Shown in pieces: positions 8,304 through 15,315 of a stretch of DNA of 21,949 nucleotides. The position numbers were made by a program, and so were the translations under genes. Source of the DNA: DATKZH01 sp964475955. Lineage in GTDB: Bacteria; Planctomycetota; Planctomycetia; Pirellulales; Thermoguttaceae. The notes beneath the pieces were generated by a model. The model was not told the origin of the DNA and did no database searches. It worked only from the letters and a program-made list of their open reading frames with translations. Numbering within the stretch: the first letter of the stretch is position 1; the number at the start of each line of letters is the position of its first letter. The stretch spans positions 1-21,949 of the forward strand of contig CAYYZY010000132.1 in NCBI GenBank assembly GCA_964475955.1. Direction: 5' to 3'.

Positions 8304-8352
8304 ACTCCTTACTCCCCACTCCCCATTCATCATTCATCATTTATCATTTCCC
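8304..8352. repeat. Heptamer tandem array, seven units
   Basis: Seven consecutive 7-bp units, each beginning with A and otherwise almost wholly pyrimidine: ACTCCTT, then ACTCCCC twice, ATTCATC twice, ATTTATC and ATTTCCC. The phase is kept exactly over 49 bases. The array overlaps the last codons and the stop of the ATPase-SPFH gene at 8330. Heptameric arrays of this style recall the short tandem repeats (STRR) known in cyanobacteria; relatedness is not claimed. Confidence 0.85.
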
Positions 8353-11300
8353 GACTTCCCGACGCCCGCTCAGAGAGTCCGGCTGGGGACGCCCCCAACA
8401 TGCCGGGGCGGCCGAGGAAAAGCTGACGGCGCGCGCCGTCGGGCACACGGTCGAGGATCACCTTCTTGCGACCGGCCAGTACGCTCTCGACCGTCTCGAG
8501 ATAGAGGCGCAGCCGAGTCACCTCCGGGTGCTCGGCGTAGGCCGACGCCATCGCCCCGAATCGCTCGGCGCTTCCCTGAGCCCTCTGCGTGCGGTCGCTG
8601 CCCGCGGCCTCGGCCGAAAGCACGTTCTGTTGCGCCTCGCCCCGGGCGAACGCCTGGGTTTCGTACTGGTAGGCCTCGGCCTGGTTGACGGTCGCCTCCT
8701 TCTGCTCGCGGGCGCTGGCGACCTCGCGGAAGGCCGGCACGACCTCCAGCGGCGGATGGACGTCGCCGAGGCAAACGGCGTCGACCACGAAGCCGGTGCC
8801 GTACGCCTCGAAGGCCGCGGCCACACGGCGGCGGACCTCCCCCTCGATCGACGATCTCTCCGCGCCGAGCACGGCCTCCAGCGGACGGCGCGACATCGCC
8901 TCGCGCAGCGCGGCCTCGGCCACGGCGCGGACCAGCGTGTCCCACTTGCTCGTGCCGTCGGCGCCTTCCCGCCCGACGCGAAGCAGCCCGGCGACCGGGT
9001 CCGCCACCCGGTACTGCACGACGAGGTTCACGTCGGCCAGGGTCTCGTCGCCGGCCAGCACGGTGGCCTCGTCGCCACGGCGCTCGGCCCGTCCGCCGCG
9101 GTGCTGCACGTTCCACTCGTAGGCAGGCGGTTCCTCGAACTCACCGGAAGTCGTGCGAAAGCCCACTTCCACGCGTCGAACCTCGTTCGGCCTCACCGTC
9201 TCGTGCCACCCGAACGGCCACGGCAGCCGGTAATGGAGCCCGGGTGGTTCTTCGGAGCGAACGATCCGGCCGAACTCCCGGACCACGGCCACCTCGCCCA
9301 AGCGAACCACGTGCCACCCGCTCGCAAGATATGCGGCGGCGACGACACCGGTCGCGCCGGCCAGCAGGATCCGCCGCCGCCGGTGGAGGCCCGCGCGCAG
9401 GGGGGCGAAAGCGTGGTGCCAGCGGCGAACGTCGATCAGCAGGCGCAGCGAGTTGAGCACCACCGTGAGCGAGCTGACCTGGTGCAGCACCGCGGCGGCT
9501 ACCGGCGAAATCCACCCCAGGCTCGCGGCGGCCACGGCCAGGGCGTTGAACACCAGCGCGAAGCCGAGGATATTCTGCCAGATGATCCGCAGCATGGCGC
9601 GGCCGCAGGCGACGGCGTCGGCCAGCTTCGACAGGTCGTCGCCCATCAGCACCACGTCGGCGGCCCGGGTGGCCACGTCGGTGCCGATTTCGGCCAGGGT
9701 CACGCCGACGTCGGCGGCCACCAGCGACGGGGCGTCGTTGATCCCGTCGCCCACCATGACCACCGGCGCCACCTCGCGGGCGAGCGAACGGACCGCTTCC
9801 ACTTTGTCGCCCGGCAGGAGCCCGGCGCGCACGTCGTCGATCCCCAGCGACTGGGCGACCGATCGGGCGGCCGGCTCGTTGTCGCCGGTGAGCATCACGA
9901 TGCGGCGGACGCCAAGCTCCCGCAACCGCTTCACCGTGGCGGCGGCCTCCTCGCGCACCGTGTCTTCCACGGCCACGGCCCCGACCGCCTCGGCCCCCCG
10001 AGCGACGAGCACCACCGTGCAACCCGTGTCGCCCAACCGGGAGACCTCGCCTTCCAACTCGGACGGAACGGACAAGTCTGCCTCGCGCAGGAAGCGCGGG
10101 CTGCCCACGCGGACCTTCGCCCCGTCGACCAGGGCTTCGGCCCCAAGGCCCGGACGGGCCGCAAACGCGGTCGCCTCGGCCGGCTCGATCCCGTGCTGCG
10201 AAGCCCGATCGGCGATCAGCCGGGCGATCGGATGCTCGGAATGCCGCTCGACCGCCGCCCCCAGGCGCAGCACCTCGTCGGCGTCGCGGCCCGGAGCCGG
10301 AACGATCGCCGAAACGCGAAGCCGGGCCAGCGTGAGCGTGCCCGTCTTGTCGAACACGACCGTGGGACGCCGGCCGAGCTTCTCCAGGGCGATCCCCCCT
10401 TTCACCAAAACGCCCCGGCGCACGAGGCCGCCGATGCCTGCGGCGATGGCCGTCGGCGTGGCCAGCACCAGCGCGCAAGGGCAGGCGACCACCAGGACGG
10501 CCACTGCGCGGAATACGTCGCCGTCGGTGAACCACGCGTCGCCGGTGAAGAGGTACGTGAGCCCCGCGGCCAGAAGCACCAGGGGCACGAACCACGCGGC
10601 GTAGCGGTCGGCCAGGCGCTCGGTGGGCGCCTTGGCGGCCTCGGCCTCTTCGACCAGGTGGATGATCTGCTCGAGCGTGGTGTCGGCGCCCAGGCGCTCG
10701 ACCGACAGCTCCAACGCGCCGTACAGGTTGATCGTGCCGGCGAAGGCCTCGTCGCCCGGCGCCTTGTCGGCCGGAAGCGACTCGCCCGTGATCGGGCTCT
10801 GGTCGACCGACGACGTGCCCGCCAGCACGCGCCCGTCCACGGGCACACGGTCGCCGGGGCGGAGGAGGACGACGTCGTCGGGCCGGATCTCCTCGACCGG
10901 CACGAGCATCTCGTGATCGTGGTCTTGCTCGTGACCGCGATCGTGGTCCGGACCGTGCTCGTGATCGTCAGCCTGTTCGTGGTGATGGTGCCGGCGGCGC
11001 ACCCGCGCTTCCCGGGGCCGCAGGGCCAACAACTCCGCGATCCCGGCACGGGTGCGGTCCACGGCGAAGTGCTCCAACGCCTCGCCGATCAACATGATGA
11101 AGATCACCTCGACGGCGACTGCGTACTCCCCGATCAAGATCGCGGCCACCGCGGCCAGGCTCACGGCCAGGTCGGCGGAGATCCTCCCTCGTGCCAACGC
11201 TTCGAGGGCCGCCCAGTAGATCGGATAGCCGCCGCCGATGGCCAGAAGCAGGGCCAGATCGAACCCGTAGACCGTCTCGATCGAGCCGGTCAAATACGCC

Positions 11301-11371
11301 CCCAGGCCCAACCCGACCAGGAGGGTCAGCAAGAGATGTCGGCGATGGGCGTCGTCGAGCAGCGAGAACAC
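8330..11371 (-). CDS. P1B-type metal ATPase fused to a C-terminal SPFH (HflK-like) domain
   Basis: 1013 aa from a GTG at 11369-11371, the start closest to the first helix; no good ribosome binding site is visible and an ATG at 11534-11536 is a possible alternative. Residues 12-105 hold the first helices with no N-terminal HMA domain. Residues 127-154 are a His/Asp/Glu-rich loop with ten His. The actuator domain has TGES (195-198), the metal-path helix Cys-Pro-Cys (297-299), the phosphorylation site DKTGTLT (Asp341), SEHP (378-381), TGDN (495-498) and GDGINDAP (541-548). The last ATPase helices end about 645. After an Arg-rich linker a further helix (665-684) and an SPFH domain (about 686-890) with HflK-like Ala/Glu/Gln helix (885-940) follow in the same frame. 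It probably exports a soft or transition metal. The fusion suggests an HflK-type ring carrying the pump. Confidence 0.9.
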   Translation of the reverse strand: MFSLLDDAHRRHLLLTLLVGLGLGAYLTGSIETVYGFDLALLLAIGGGYPIYWAALEALARGRISADLAVSLAAVAAILIGEYAVAVEVIFIMLIGEALEHFAVDRTRAGIAELLALRPREARVRRRHHHHEQADDHEHGPDHDRGHEQDHDHEMLVPVEEIRPDDVVLLRPGDRVPVDGRVLAGTSSVDQSPITGESLPADKAPGDEAFAGTINLYGALELSVERLGADTTLEQIIHLVEEAEAAKAPTERLADRYAAWFVPLVLLAAGLTYLFTGDAWFTDGDVFRAVAVLVVACPCALVLATPTAIAAGIGGLVRRGVLVKGGIALEKLGRRPTVVFDKTGTLTLARLRVSAIVPAPGRDADEVLRLGAAVERHSEHPIARLIADRASQHGIEPAEATAFAARPGLGAEALVDGAKVRVGSPRFLREADLSVPSELEGEVSRLGDTGCTVVLVARGAEAVGAVAVEDTVREEAAATVKRLRELGVRRIVMLTGDNEPAARSVAQSLGIDDVRAGLLPGDKVEAVRSLAREVAPVVMVGDGINDAPSLVAADVGVTLAEIGTDVATRAADVVLMGDDLSKLADAVACGRAMLRIIWQNILGFALVFNALAVAAASLGWISPVAAAVLHQVSSLTVVLNSLRLLIDVRRWHHAFAPLRAGLHRRRRILLAGATGVVAAAYLASGWHVVRLGEVAVVREFGRIVRSEEPPGLHYRLPWPFGWHETVRPNEVRRVEVGFRTTSGEFEEPPAYEWNVQHRGGRAERRGDEATVLAGDETLADVNLVVQYRVADPVAGLLRVGREGADGTSKWDTLVRAVAEAALREAMSRRPLEAVLGAERSSIEGEVRRRVAAAFEAYGTGFVVDAVCLGDVHPPLEVVPAFREVASAREQKEATVNQAEAYQYETQAFARGEAQQNVLSAEAAGSDRTQRAQGSAERFGAMASAYAEHPEVTRLRLYLETVESVLAGRKKVILDRVPDGARRQLFLGRPGMLGASPAGLSERASGSREMINDE

Positions 11372-11373
11372 GG

Positions 11374-11401
11374 GAGTGGTGAGTGGCGAGTGGCGAGTGG
11401 T
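11374..11401. repeat. Heptamer tandem array, four units
   Basis: GAGTGGT, GAGTGGC, GAGTGGC, GAGTGGT in perfect 7-bp phase, three bases outside the preferred start codon of the ATPase-SPFH gene. Units share the GAGT core with GGGGAGT/AAGGAGT of the array at 8304-8352 read on the other strand, so the two arrays bracket that gene in opposite orientation. Confidence 0.8.
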
Positions 11402-11495
11402 GGCGGAAGAGGCGCAGGCGACGGCGGCTCGCGAGTTGCCACGGCTTCGGTCCAGAATAGTCTCTGCCCGACGGTACTGCAAACGTGGCAACGAA

Positions 11496-11530
11496 CACCA
11501 CCCACCACCCGCCAACTGCCACCCCACAGT
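11496..11530. repeat. Heptamer-phased C-rich array, degenerate
   Basis: CACCACC twice, then CGCCAAC, TGCCACC and CCACAGT follow in 7-bp phase. The units are less uniform than in the two other arrays of the window. On the minus strand they read as GGTGGTG-type heptads. Confidence 0.6.
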
Positions 11531-11552
11531 ACCCATCCGCCGCACGGTCCGG

Positions 11553-11558
11553 TACAAT
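11553..11558 (+). promoter_or_regulatory. Possible -10 box for the Uma2 remnant / aldo-keto reductase transcript
   Basis: TACAAT matches the sigma-70 consensus TATAAT at five of six positions, in otherwise GC-rich DNA and 34 bases before the first plus-strand start codon. No convincing -35 hexamer is present 16-18 bases upstream. Confidence 0.4.
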
Positions 11559-11591
11559 AGGACAAACGCCCATTCGCCCGGAGACGCCCCC

Positions 11592-11690
11592 ATGAAAGCC
11601 GTCATGTCGGAAGTGCCGCAGCACGTGCTCGACCACCGGGCGCGCACCGGGGCCGACCGTTGGGAAGAAGACGAGGACCGCCTGCCATGA
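11592..11690 (+). pseudogene. N-terminal remnant of a Uma2-family endonuclease gene
   Basis: A 32-codon frame with its own GGAG eight bases before ATG. Its sequence, with Pro-Gln-His-Val-Leu-Asp-His and then ArgThrGlyAlaAspArgTrp followed by Glu, resembles the N-terminus of Uma2-like (restriction-endonuclease fold) proteins, where RTGADRWDE and a short acidic-hydrophobic segment normally lead into a domain of about 190 residues. Here the match stops after Trp-Glu and the frame ends in a TGA overlapping the ATG of the aldo/keto reductase (ATGA, 11687-11690). It may now act only as a leader peptide giving coupled translation. Alternatively it is a genuine small protein; the Uma2 likeness comes from remembered family sequence and is short. 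Confidence 0.5.
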
Positions 11691-12574
11691 AGATCGAACG
11701 TCGTCATTTCCTGGGCACGGCCCTGGCGCCCGCGGCGGGCGCCGTGCTGGCCCATCCCGGCCTGGCCGCGCCGGCCGGCGCCGAACCGACCGCCGTCGTC
11801 CCGCTCGGCAAAACGCTCAACGCCTGCCGCATCTCCTGCGGCACGGGCATGGCCGGCGGCGGGCGCCAGACCAACCAGACGCGTCTGGGGCGGGAGAAGT
11901 TCGAGGCGCTTCTGAACTACGCCTACGACCACGGCATCCGCCAGTTCGACATGGCCGACCTCTACGGCACGCACCCCTACGTCGGCCGCGTGCTCAAGAG
12001 CAAGCCGCGCGAGGAGTGCCAATTGGTCTCCAAAATCTGGACCCGCCGCGGCGGGCTGCCCGAAAAGGAACGCCCCCTGGCCGACGTGCTCGTGAAGCGG
12101 TTCCTCGGCGAGCTTCAGACCGACTACCTCGACGTGCTGCAAATCCACTGCATGACCGCGGCCGACTGGAACCGGTCGGAGCGCCGCCAGATGGACGCGA
12201 TGGCCAAGCTGAAAGAGCAGGGCCTGATCCGCGCCCACGGCGTGTCGGTCCACTCGCTCGAGGCGTTGAAGACGGCGGCCGACGAGCCGTGGGTCGACGT
12301 GATCCACGTGCGCATCAACCCCTACGGCCACCGCACCGACGGCCCCATGGAGGAGGTCATCCCCGTGCTCCAGCGCGCCCGAAGCGCCGGCAAGGGGCTG
12401 ATCGGCATGAAGCTGATCGGCGAAGGCCAGTTCGACCCGCAGCAGCGCAAGCGCACGCTCAAGTTCGTCATGGACACCGGCTGCATCGACTGCCTCACCG
12501 TCGGCTTCGAGAAGCCCGGCGAGATCGACGAGTTCCTGGTCAACGTGCGCGAGCGGCTCGCGGCGGAAATGTAG
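11687..12574 (+). CDS. Tat-exported aldo/keto reductase
   Basis: 295 aa. ATG at 11687 is supported by GAGGA ten bases upstream and by the twin-arginine signal right after it (ERRHFLGTALA, residues 4-14). The aldo/keto reductase tetrad is complete: Asp88 and Tyr93 in FDMADLYG, Lys116 in VSKIW, His154 in LQIHC. The barrel continues with GLIRAHGVSVHSLEALK and the late GIDCLTVGF-like strand that usually precedes the cofactor loop (here Cys-Ile-Asp-Cys-Leu-Thr-Val-Gly-Phe). The family reduces or oxidises sugars and carbonyl compounds using NAD(P)H; the substrate is unknown. Export of a folded cofactor-bound enzyme through Tat is common in planctomycetes. It converges with the Gfo/Idh/MocA gene, 24 bases apart. 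Confidence 0.88.
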   Translation: MKIERRHFLGTALAPAAGAVLAHPGLAAPAGAEPTAVVPLGKTLNACRISCGTGMAGGGRQTNQTRLGREKFEALLNYAYDHGIRQFDMADLYGTHPYVGRVLKSKPREECQLVSKIWTRRGGLPEKERPLADVLVKRFLGELQTDYLDVLQIHCMTAADWNRSERRQMDAMAKLKEQGLIRAHGVSVHSLEALKTAADEPWVDVIHVRINPYGHRTDGPMEEVIPVLQRARSAGKGLIGMKLIGEGQFDPQQRKRTLKFVMDTGCIDCLTVGFEKPGEIDEFLVNVRERLAAEM

Positions 12575-12598
12575 CCGCCGCGCTTGGGCATGGACCGT

Positions 12599-13885
12599 TC
12601 ACGCCCCGTGCACGATCCGCGCCCGCGCCTCCGGCTCGTACTCGATTGCGACCGGCAGGCCGTCCCTCGCGATGGAGAGCCGCGCGGCTTCCGTCACGAG
12701 TTCGTTGATCGAGCTGTTGGCCGGCGTGGCGAGGATGCCCCGGGCGTCGATCTCGGCGAGGACCCTCTGTCGGGCGGCCAGAGCCTCGTCGGTCGGGAGC
12801 CCTTGGGCCGCCCGGTTGGCGCGAAGGGCGGCCAGGGTGATCGCTTCGATCGACTCGAAGCCGTAGCCGACCGGCTTCAGCCCCTCGCCCTCCCAGGGGA
12901 CGAGGCGGAAGTAGTCGGGGCTGACGAACCGGAACGCGGCGCCCGCCTTGCGGTCGACGTAGCCGTGGCGCACGCCGCGGTACTGGTCGTCGTGCTTGAG
13001 CACCGCGCCGCAGTCGTCCCCCTCGCAGTACATCACCAGGCACTGGTCGTTCGTGCCGGCCGCTTCGTCGGGGTAGCCGAGCCCGTCGCTGATACTCATC
13101 ACCGCCCCGTTCTCCCACACCACGCGCCCGGCCGCCCAAAGGTAGCCCACGTTGCCGTTGGGAAACTTGCCCTCCACGCCGCGCACGGAGACCTCCACCG
13201 GCCGCAGGCCCGTGATGAAGTAGACCAGGTCGACGTAGTGGCAGCCGACGTACGTGAACGGATCGCTGTTCTCCTTGGTGAACCAGTTCTGGAAATTCGA
13301 GTGGCGGTAGGCGTAGGGCTCGATCATCTTCGCCTCGCCCAGGCGGAACTCGCCGAAGCGGCCCGCGCGGTACTGGCGCCGGGCGTCGAGCGAACGGCGG
13401 TCGAACCGCTTGTGGTACTCCACGCCGACCACCAGCCCACGCCGGCGCGCGAGCTTCTCGATCTCCACGGATTGGGCGTACGTGGGCACGAGCGGCTTGA
13501 CCGAAAGCACGTGCTGGTCGTGCTCCAAGGCCGCGCGGATCACCGGGGCGTGGAAGTGGTCGGGCACGGCCACGACGACCAGGTTGTGCGGCCCGAGCGA
13601 GCGGATCGCGTCCTTGAACAGATCGGGGAACGTCTTGTCGGCCGGTTCGTCGAGCGACGGCCACGGCTCGAACGACTGGCCGGGAAAGGCCTCAGCCAGT
13701 CCTTCCGCTTCGGCCAGCGCTTTCAAGGGCGGCGAGTTGAGCGCGCTGGTGCGGATCGCGCCGACGCGTCCCTCGCGTTGGAGGTGGTAGATCGAGGGAA
13801 GGATTTGGTCGTGGGTGATCATGCCCCCGCCGACGATGACGACGTCGACCCGGTCGGCGGCGACGTCCCGCGCGTGATCGTTCAT
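12599..13885 (-). CDS. Gfo/Idh/MocA-family oxidoreductase
   Basis: 428 aa. ATG at 13883-13885 overlaps the stop of the aminotransferase by four bases (ATGA), so the two are coupled. There is no signal peptide, so it should be cytoplasmic. An N-terminal Rossmann fold begins VDVVIVGGGMI (residues 13-23). The usual Glu-Lys-Pro motif reads Val-Lys-Pro with Lys130 kept. The C-terminal domain carries YVGCHYVDLVYF with His216 and Asp219 in the catalytic-type GxHxxD position. The family uses NAD(P) to oxidise or reduce sugars, inositols and related compounds. Pairing with a class III aminotransferase suggests oxidation and amination of the same carbon skeleton (an amino-sugar or amino-inositol type pathway); this is inference. 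Confidence 0.85.
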   Translation of the reverse strand: MNDHARDVAADRVDVVIVGGGMITHDQILPSIYHLQREGRVGAIRTSALNSPPLKALAEAEGLAEAFPGQSFEPWPSLDEPADKTFPDLFKDAIRSLGPHNLVVVAVPDHFHAPVIRAALEHDQHVLSVKPLVPTYAQSVEIEKLARRRGLVVGVEYHKRFDRRSLDARRQYRAGRFGEFRLGEAKMIEPYAYRHSNFQNWFTKENSDPFTYVGCHYVDLVYFITGLRPVEVSVRGVEGKFPNGNVGYLWAAGRVVWENGAVMSISDGLGYPDEAAGTNDQCLVMYCEGDDCGAVLKHDDQYRGVRHGYVDRKAGAAFRFVSPDYFRLVPWEGEGLKPVGYGFESIEAITLAALRANRAAQGLPTDEALAARQRVLAEIDARGILATPANSSINELVTEAARLSIARDGLPVAIEYEPEARARIVHGA

Positions 13886-15243
13886 TGCAGCACCTCCTCC
13901 ATGGCTTCTTCCAGAACGGCGATCCCTTCGCGCAAGGGCTCCTCCTCGATCACCAACGGCGGCGAGAGCTTGACCGACGCGCCCGCGTACCCGACCGGGG
14001 CGAAAAGCATCAGCCCCTTCTCGACGCACCGCCAGACGATCCGCGTGGCCCGTTCCTTGTCGGGCTCGATGCCGCCGGGCTTGACCATGTGCAGCGACGC
14101 CACCAGCCCCTTGCCGTGCACCGCGCCCACGTGCTCGCCGAACCGCTCGCCGACGCGCCGCAGCTCCGGCTGGAGCAGCTCGCCCAGGCGCCGCGCCCTC
14201 TCCACCAGGTTCTCCTCCTCGATCACCTCCAGGTTGGCCAGCGAGGCGACCGCGCAGAGCGGGTTGCCCGTGTGGGTGGAGGTCATCGAGCCGGGCGGGT
14301 AGAGGTCGAGGATCTCGTTCCGCCCGATCACCGCCGAAAGGGGCATGCCGCTGGAAATCCCCTTGCCGCAGACGATCAGGTCGGGCGCCACGCCGTAGTG
14401 TTCAAACCCCCAGTACGTGCCGGTCCGCCCGAAGCCGGCCTGGACCTCGTCGAAGATCAATAGCGCCCCGTGCTCGTCGCACCAGGCCCGTAGCTTCTGT
14501 ATGTACTCCGGCGGGGCGAAGCTCGCGTTGCCGCCCTGGTAGGTCTCGGTCATCACGGCGGCCACGCGGTTGGGCGTCATCCCCTGCCGGTCGAGCGACT
14601 TGAGGAAGAGGTCGAAGCGCGTATCGGGGCAGCGGAAGCCGTCGGGGAACGGCACCTGAACCAGGTCGGGATCGAGGTTGACGATCCACTCCTTCAGCGC
14701 GGGCACTCCGCCGGCCATCTGCGAGCCAAGCGTGCGCCCGTGGAAGGCGTTCTCGAACGAGACGATCGCGATCTTCTCCTCGGCCAGATTGCGGCCCCAT
14801 GTTCGGGCGAGCTTGATCGCGCACTCGATCGCCTCCGAGCCGGTGGTCAGCAGGAAGACCTTCTCGAGCCCCTCGGGCGCCACCCGGGCGAGCGCCTCGG
14901 TGAGCCGGGCGCGGACCTCGGAGGGGAAGCAGTAGTTGTGTACCAGCCCGTGGTTGACCTGGTCGAGCAGGGCCTGGCGGATTTTGGGGTGGTTGTGGCC
15001 GGCGTTGGTCACGAGCACGCCGCTCGACCAGTCGAGCCAGCAGTTGCCCCAGCGGTCGTAGACCTGGACCCCGTCGGCCCGGTCCCAGAGGACGGGCGGC
15101 TGCCCCCCCATGGAGCGGGGCTCGAACCGGCGAAGCGCTTCGAGAATCGGGATCGACTCGGGTACGGGGATCCGCGTGGCGATCCGGCGGTACTGGGTAT
15201 CGACCGGCGGGACCTCCCGCGGCGTAAGTTCTTGGGACGTCAT
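13882..15243 (-). CDS. Class III PLP-dependent aminotransferase
   Basis: 453 aa. ATG at 15241-15243 has AAGGAG nine bases upstream, which decides against a GTG seven codons earlier. Family motifs are all present: YDRWGNCWLDWSSGVLVTNAGHNHP near residues 62-86, the phosphate loop TTGSEA (133-138), the aromatic NAFHGRTLG (165-173), Asp265 with Gln268 in FDEVQAG, PLP Lys294 in CGKGISSG, and THTGNP after it. It belongs with omega-amino-acid, ornithine or 4-aminobutyrate aminotransferases; which one cannot be told from sequence alone. It is the first gene after the candidate leader RNA at 15279-15440 and is translationally coupled to the Gfo/Idh/MocA oxidoreductase. Any attenuation in the leader would control both. 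Confidence 0.9.
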   Translation of the reverse strand: MTSQELTPREVPPVDTQYRRIATRIPVPESIPILEALRRFEPRSMGGQPPVLWDRADGVQVYDRWGNCWLDWSSGVLVTNAGHNHPKIRQALLDQVNHGLVHNYCFPSEVRARLTEALARVAPEGLEKVFLLTTGSEAIECAIKLARTWGRNLAEEKIAIVSFENAFHGRTLGSQMAGGVPALKEWIVNLDPDLVQVPFPDGFRCPDTRFDLFLKSLDRQGMTPNRVAAVMTETYQGGNASFAPPEYIQKLRAWCDEHGALLIFDEVQAGFGRTGTYWGFEHYGVAPDLIVCGKGISSGMPLSAVIGRNEILDLYPPGSMTSTHTGNPLCAVASLANLEVIEEENLVERARRLGELLQPELRRVGERFGEHVGAVHGKGLVASLHMVKPGGIEPDKERATRIVWRCVEKGLMLFAPVGYAGASVKLSPPLVIEEEPLREGIAVLEEAMEEVLQ

Positions 15244-15278
15244 GGTTTCAGTCTCCTTGTCCACCGGGTGAGGGCAAC

Positions 15279-15315
15279 AAAAAAACCCCGATCCAGACCG
15301 GCCCGGTATTTCGGG
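15279..15315 (-). terminator. Intrinsic terminator or attenuator ahead of the aminotransferase
   Basis: On the minus strand CCCGA (15315-15311) pairs with UCGGG (15291-15287), enclosing a second small stem (ACCG/CGGU), and is followed by G and seven U at 15285-15279. The U7 is the only such run in this GC-rich neighbourhood. The stem starts directly after the 3' arm of the closing helix of the candidate RNA, so both can form together. It precedes the gene rather than following one. Confidence 0.6.

Larger units (their letters stand above)
11402..11591. other. Intergenic region between divergent genes
   Basis: Holds the second heptamer array (11496-11530), a plus-strand promoter-like box (11553-11558) and the ribosome binding site for the small reading frame at 11592 (CGGAGA at 11579-11584). 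No gene is seen. Promoter elements for the minus-strand ATPase-SPFH gene should lie here too, but none stands out. Confidence 0.5.

Noticed and set aside
8225..8352. Possible CRISPR array
   Set aside because: Units are 7 or 14 bases, contiguous and without unique spacers, and no cas gene is nearby.
11371..11536. Longer ATPase start at the ATG at 11534-11536
   Set aside because: The added 55 residues are encoded by heptamer repeats and low-complexity sequence. The GTG at 11369-11371 lies just ahead of the first helix, though its ribosome binding site is weak.
8528..11560. A plus-strand open frame of about 1010 codons antisense to the ATPase-SPFH gene
   Set aside because: It is rich in Arg, Gly, His and Pro with no domain, and exists because the strong codon bias of the minus-strand gene removes stops. 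The minus-strand protein has every ATPase motif.
12584..14302. Long plus-strand open frame opposite the Gfo/Idh/MocA and aminotransferase genes
   Set aside because: Its composition (Val/Asp/His/Arg-rich) is typical of an antisense shadow and it crosses two real coupled genes.
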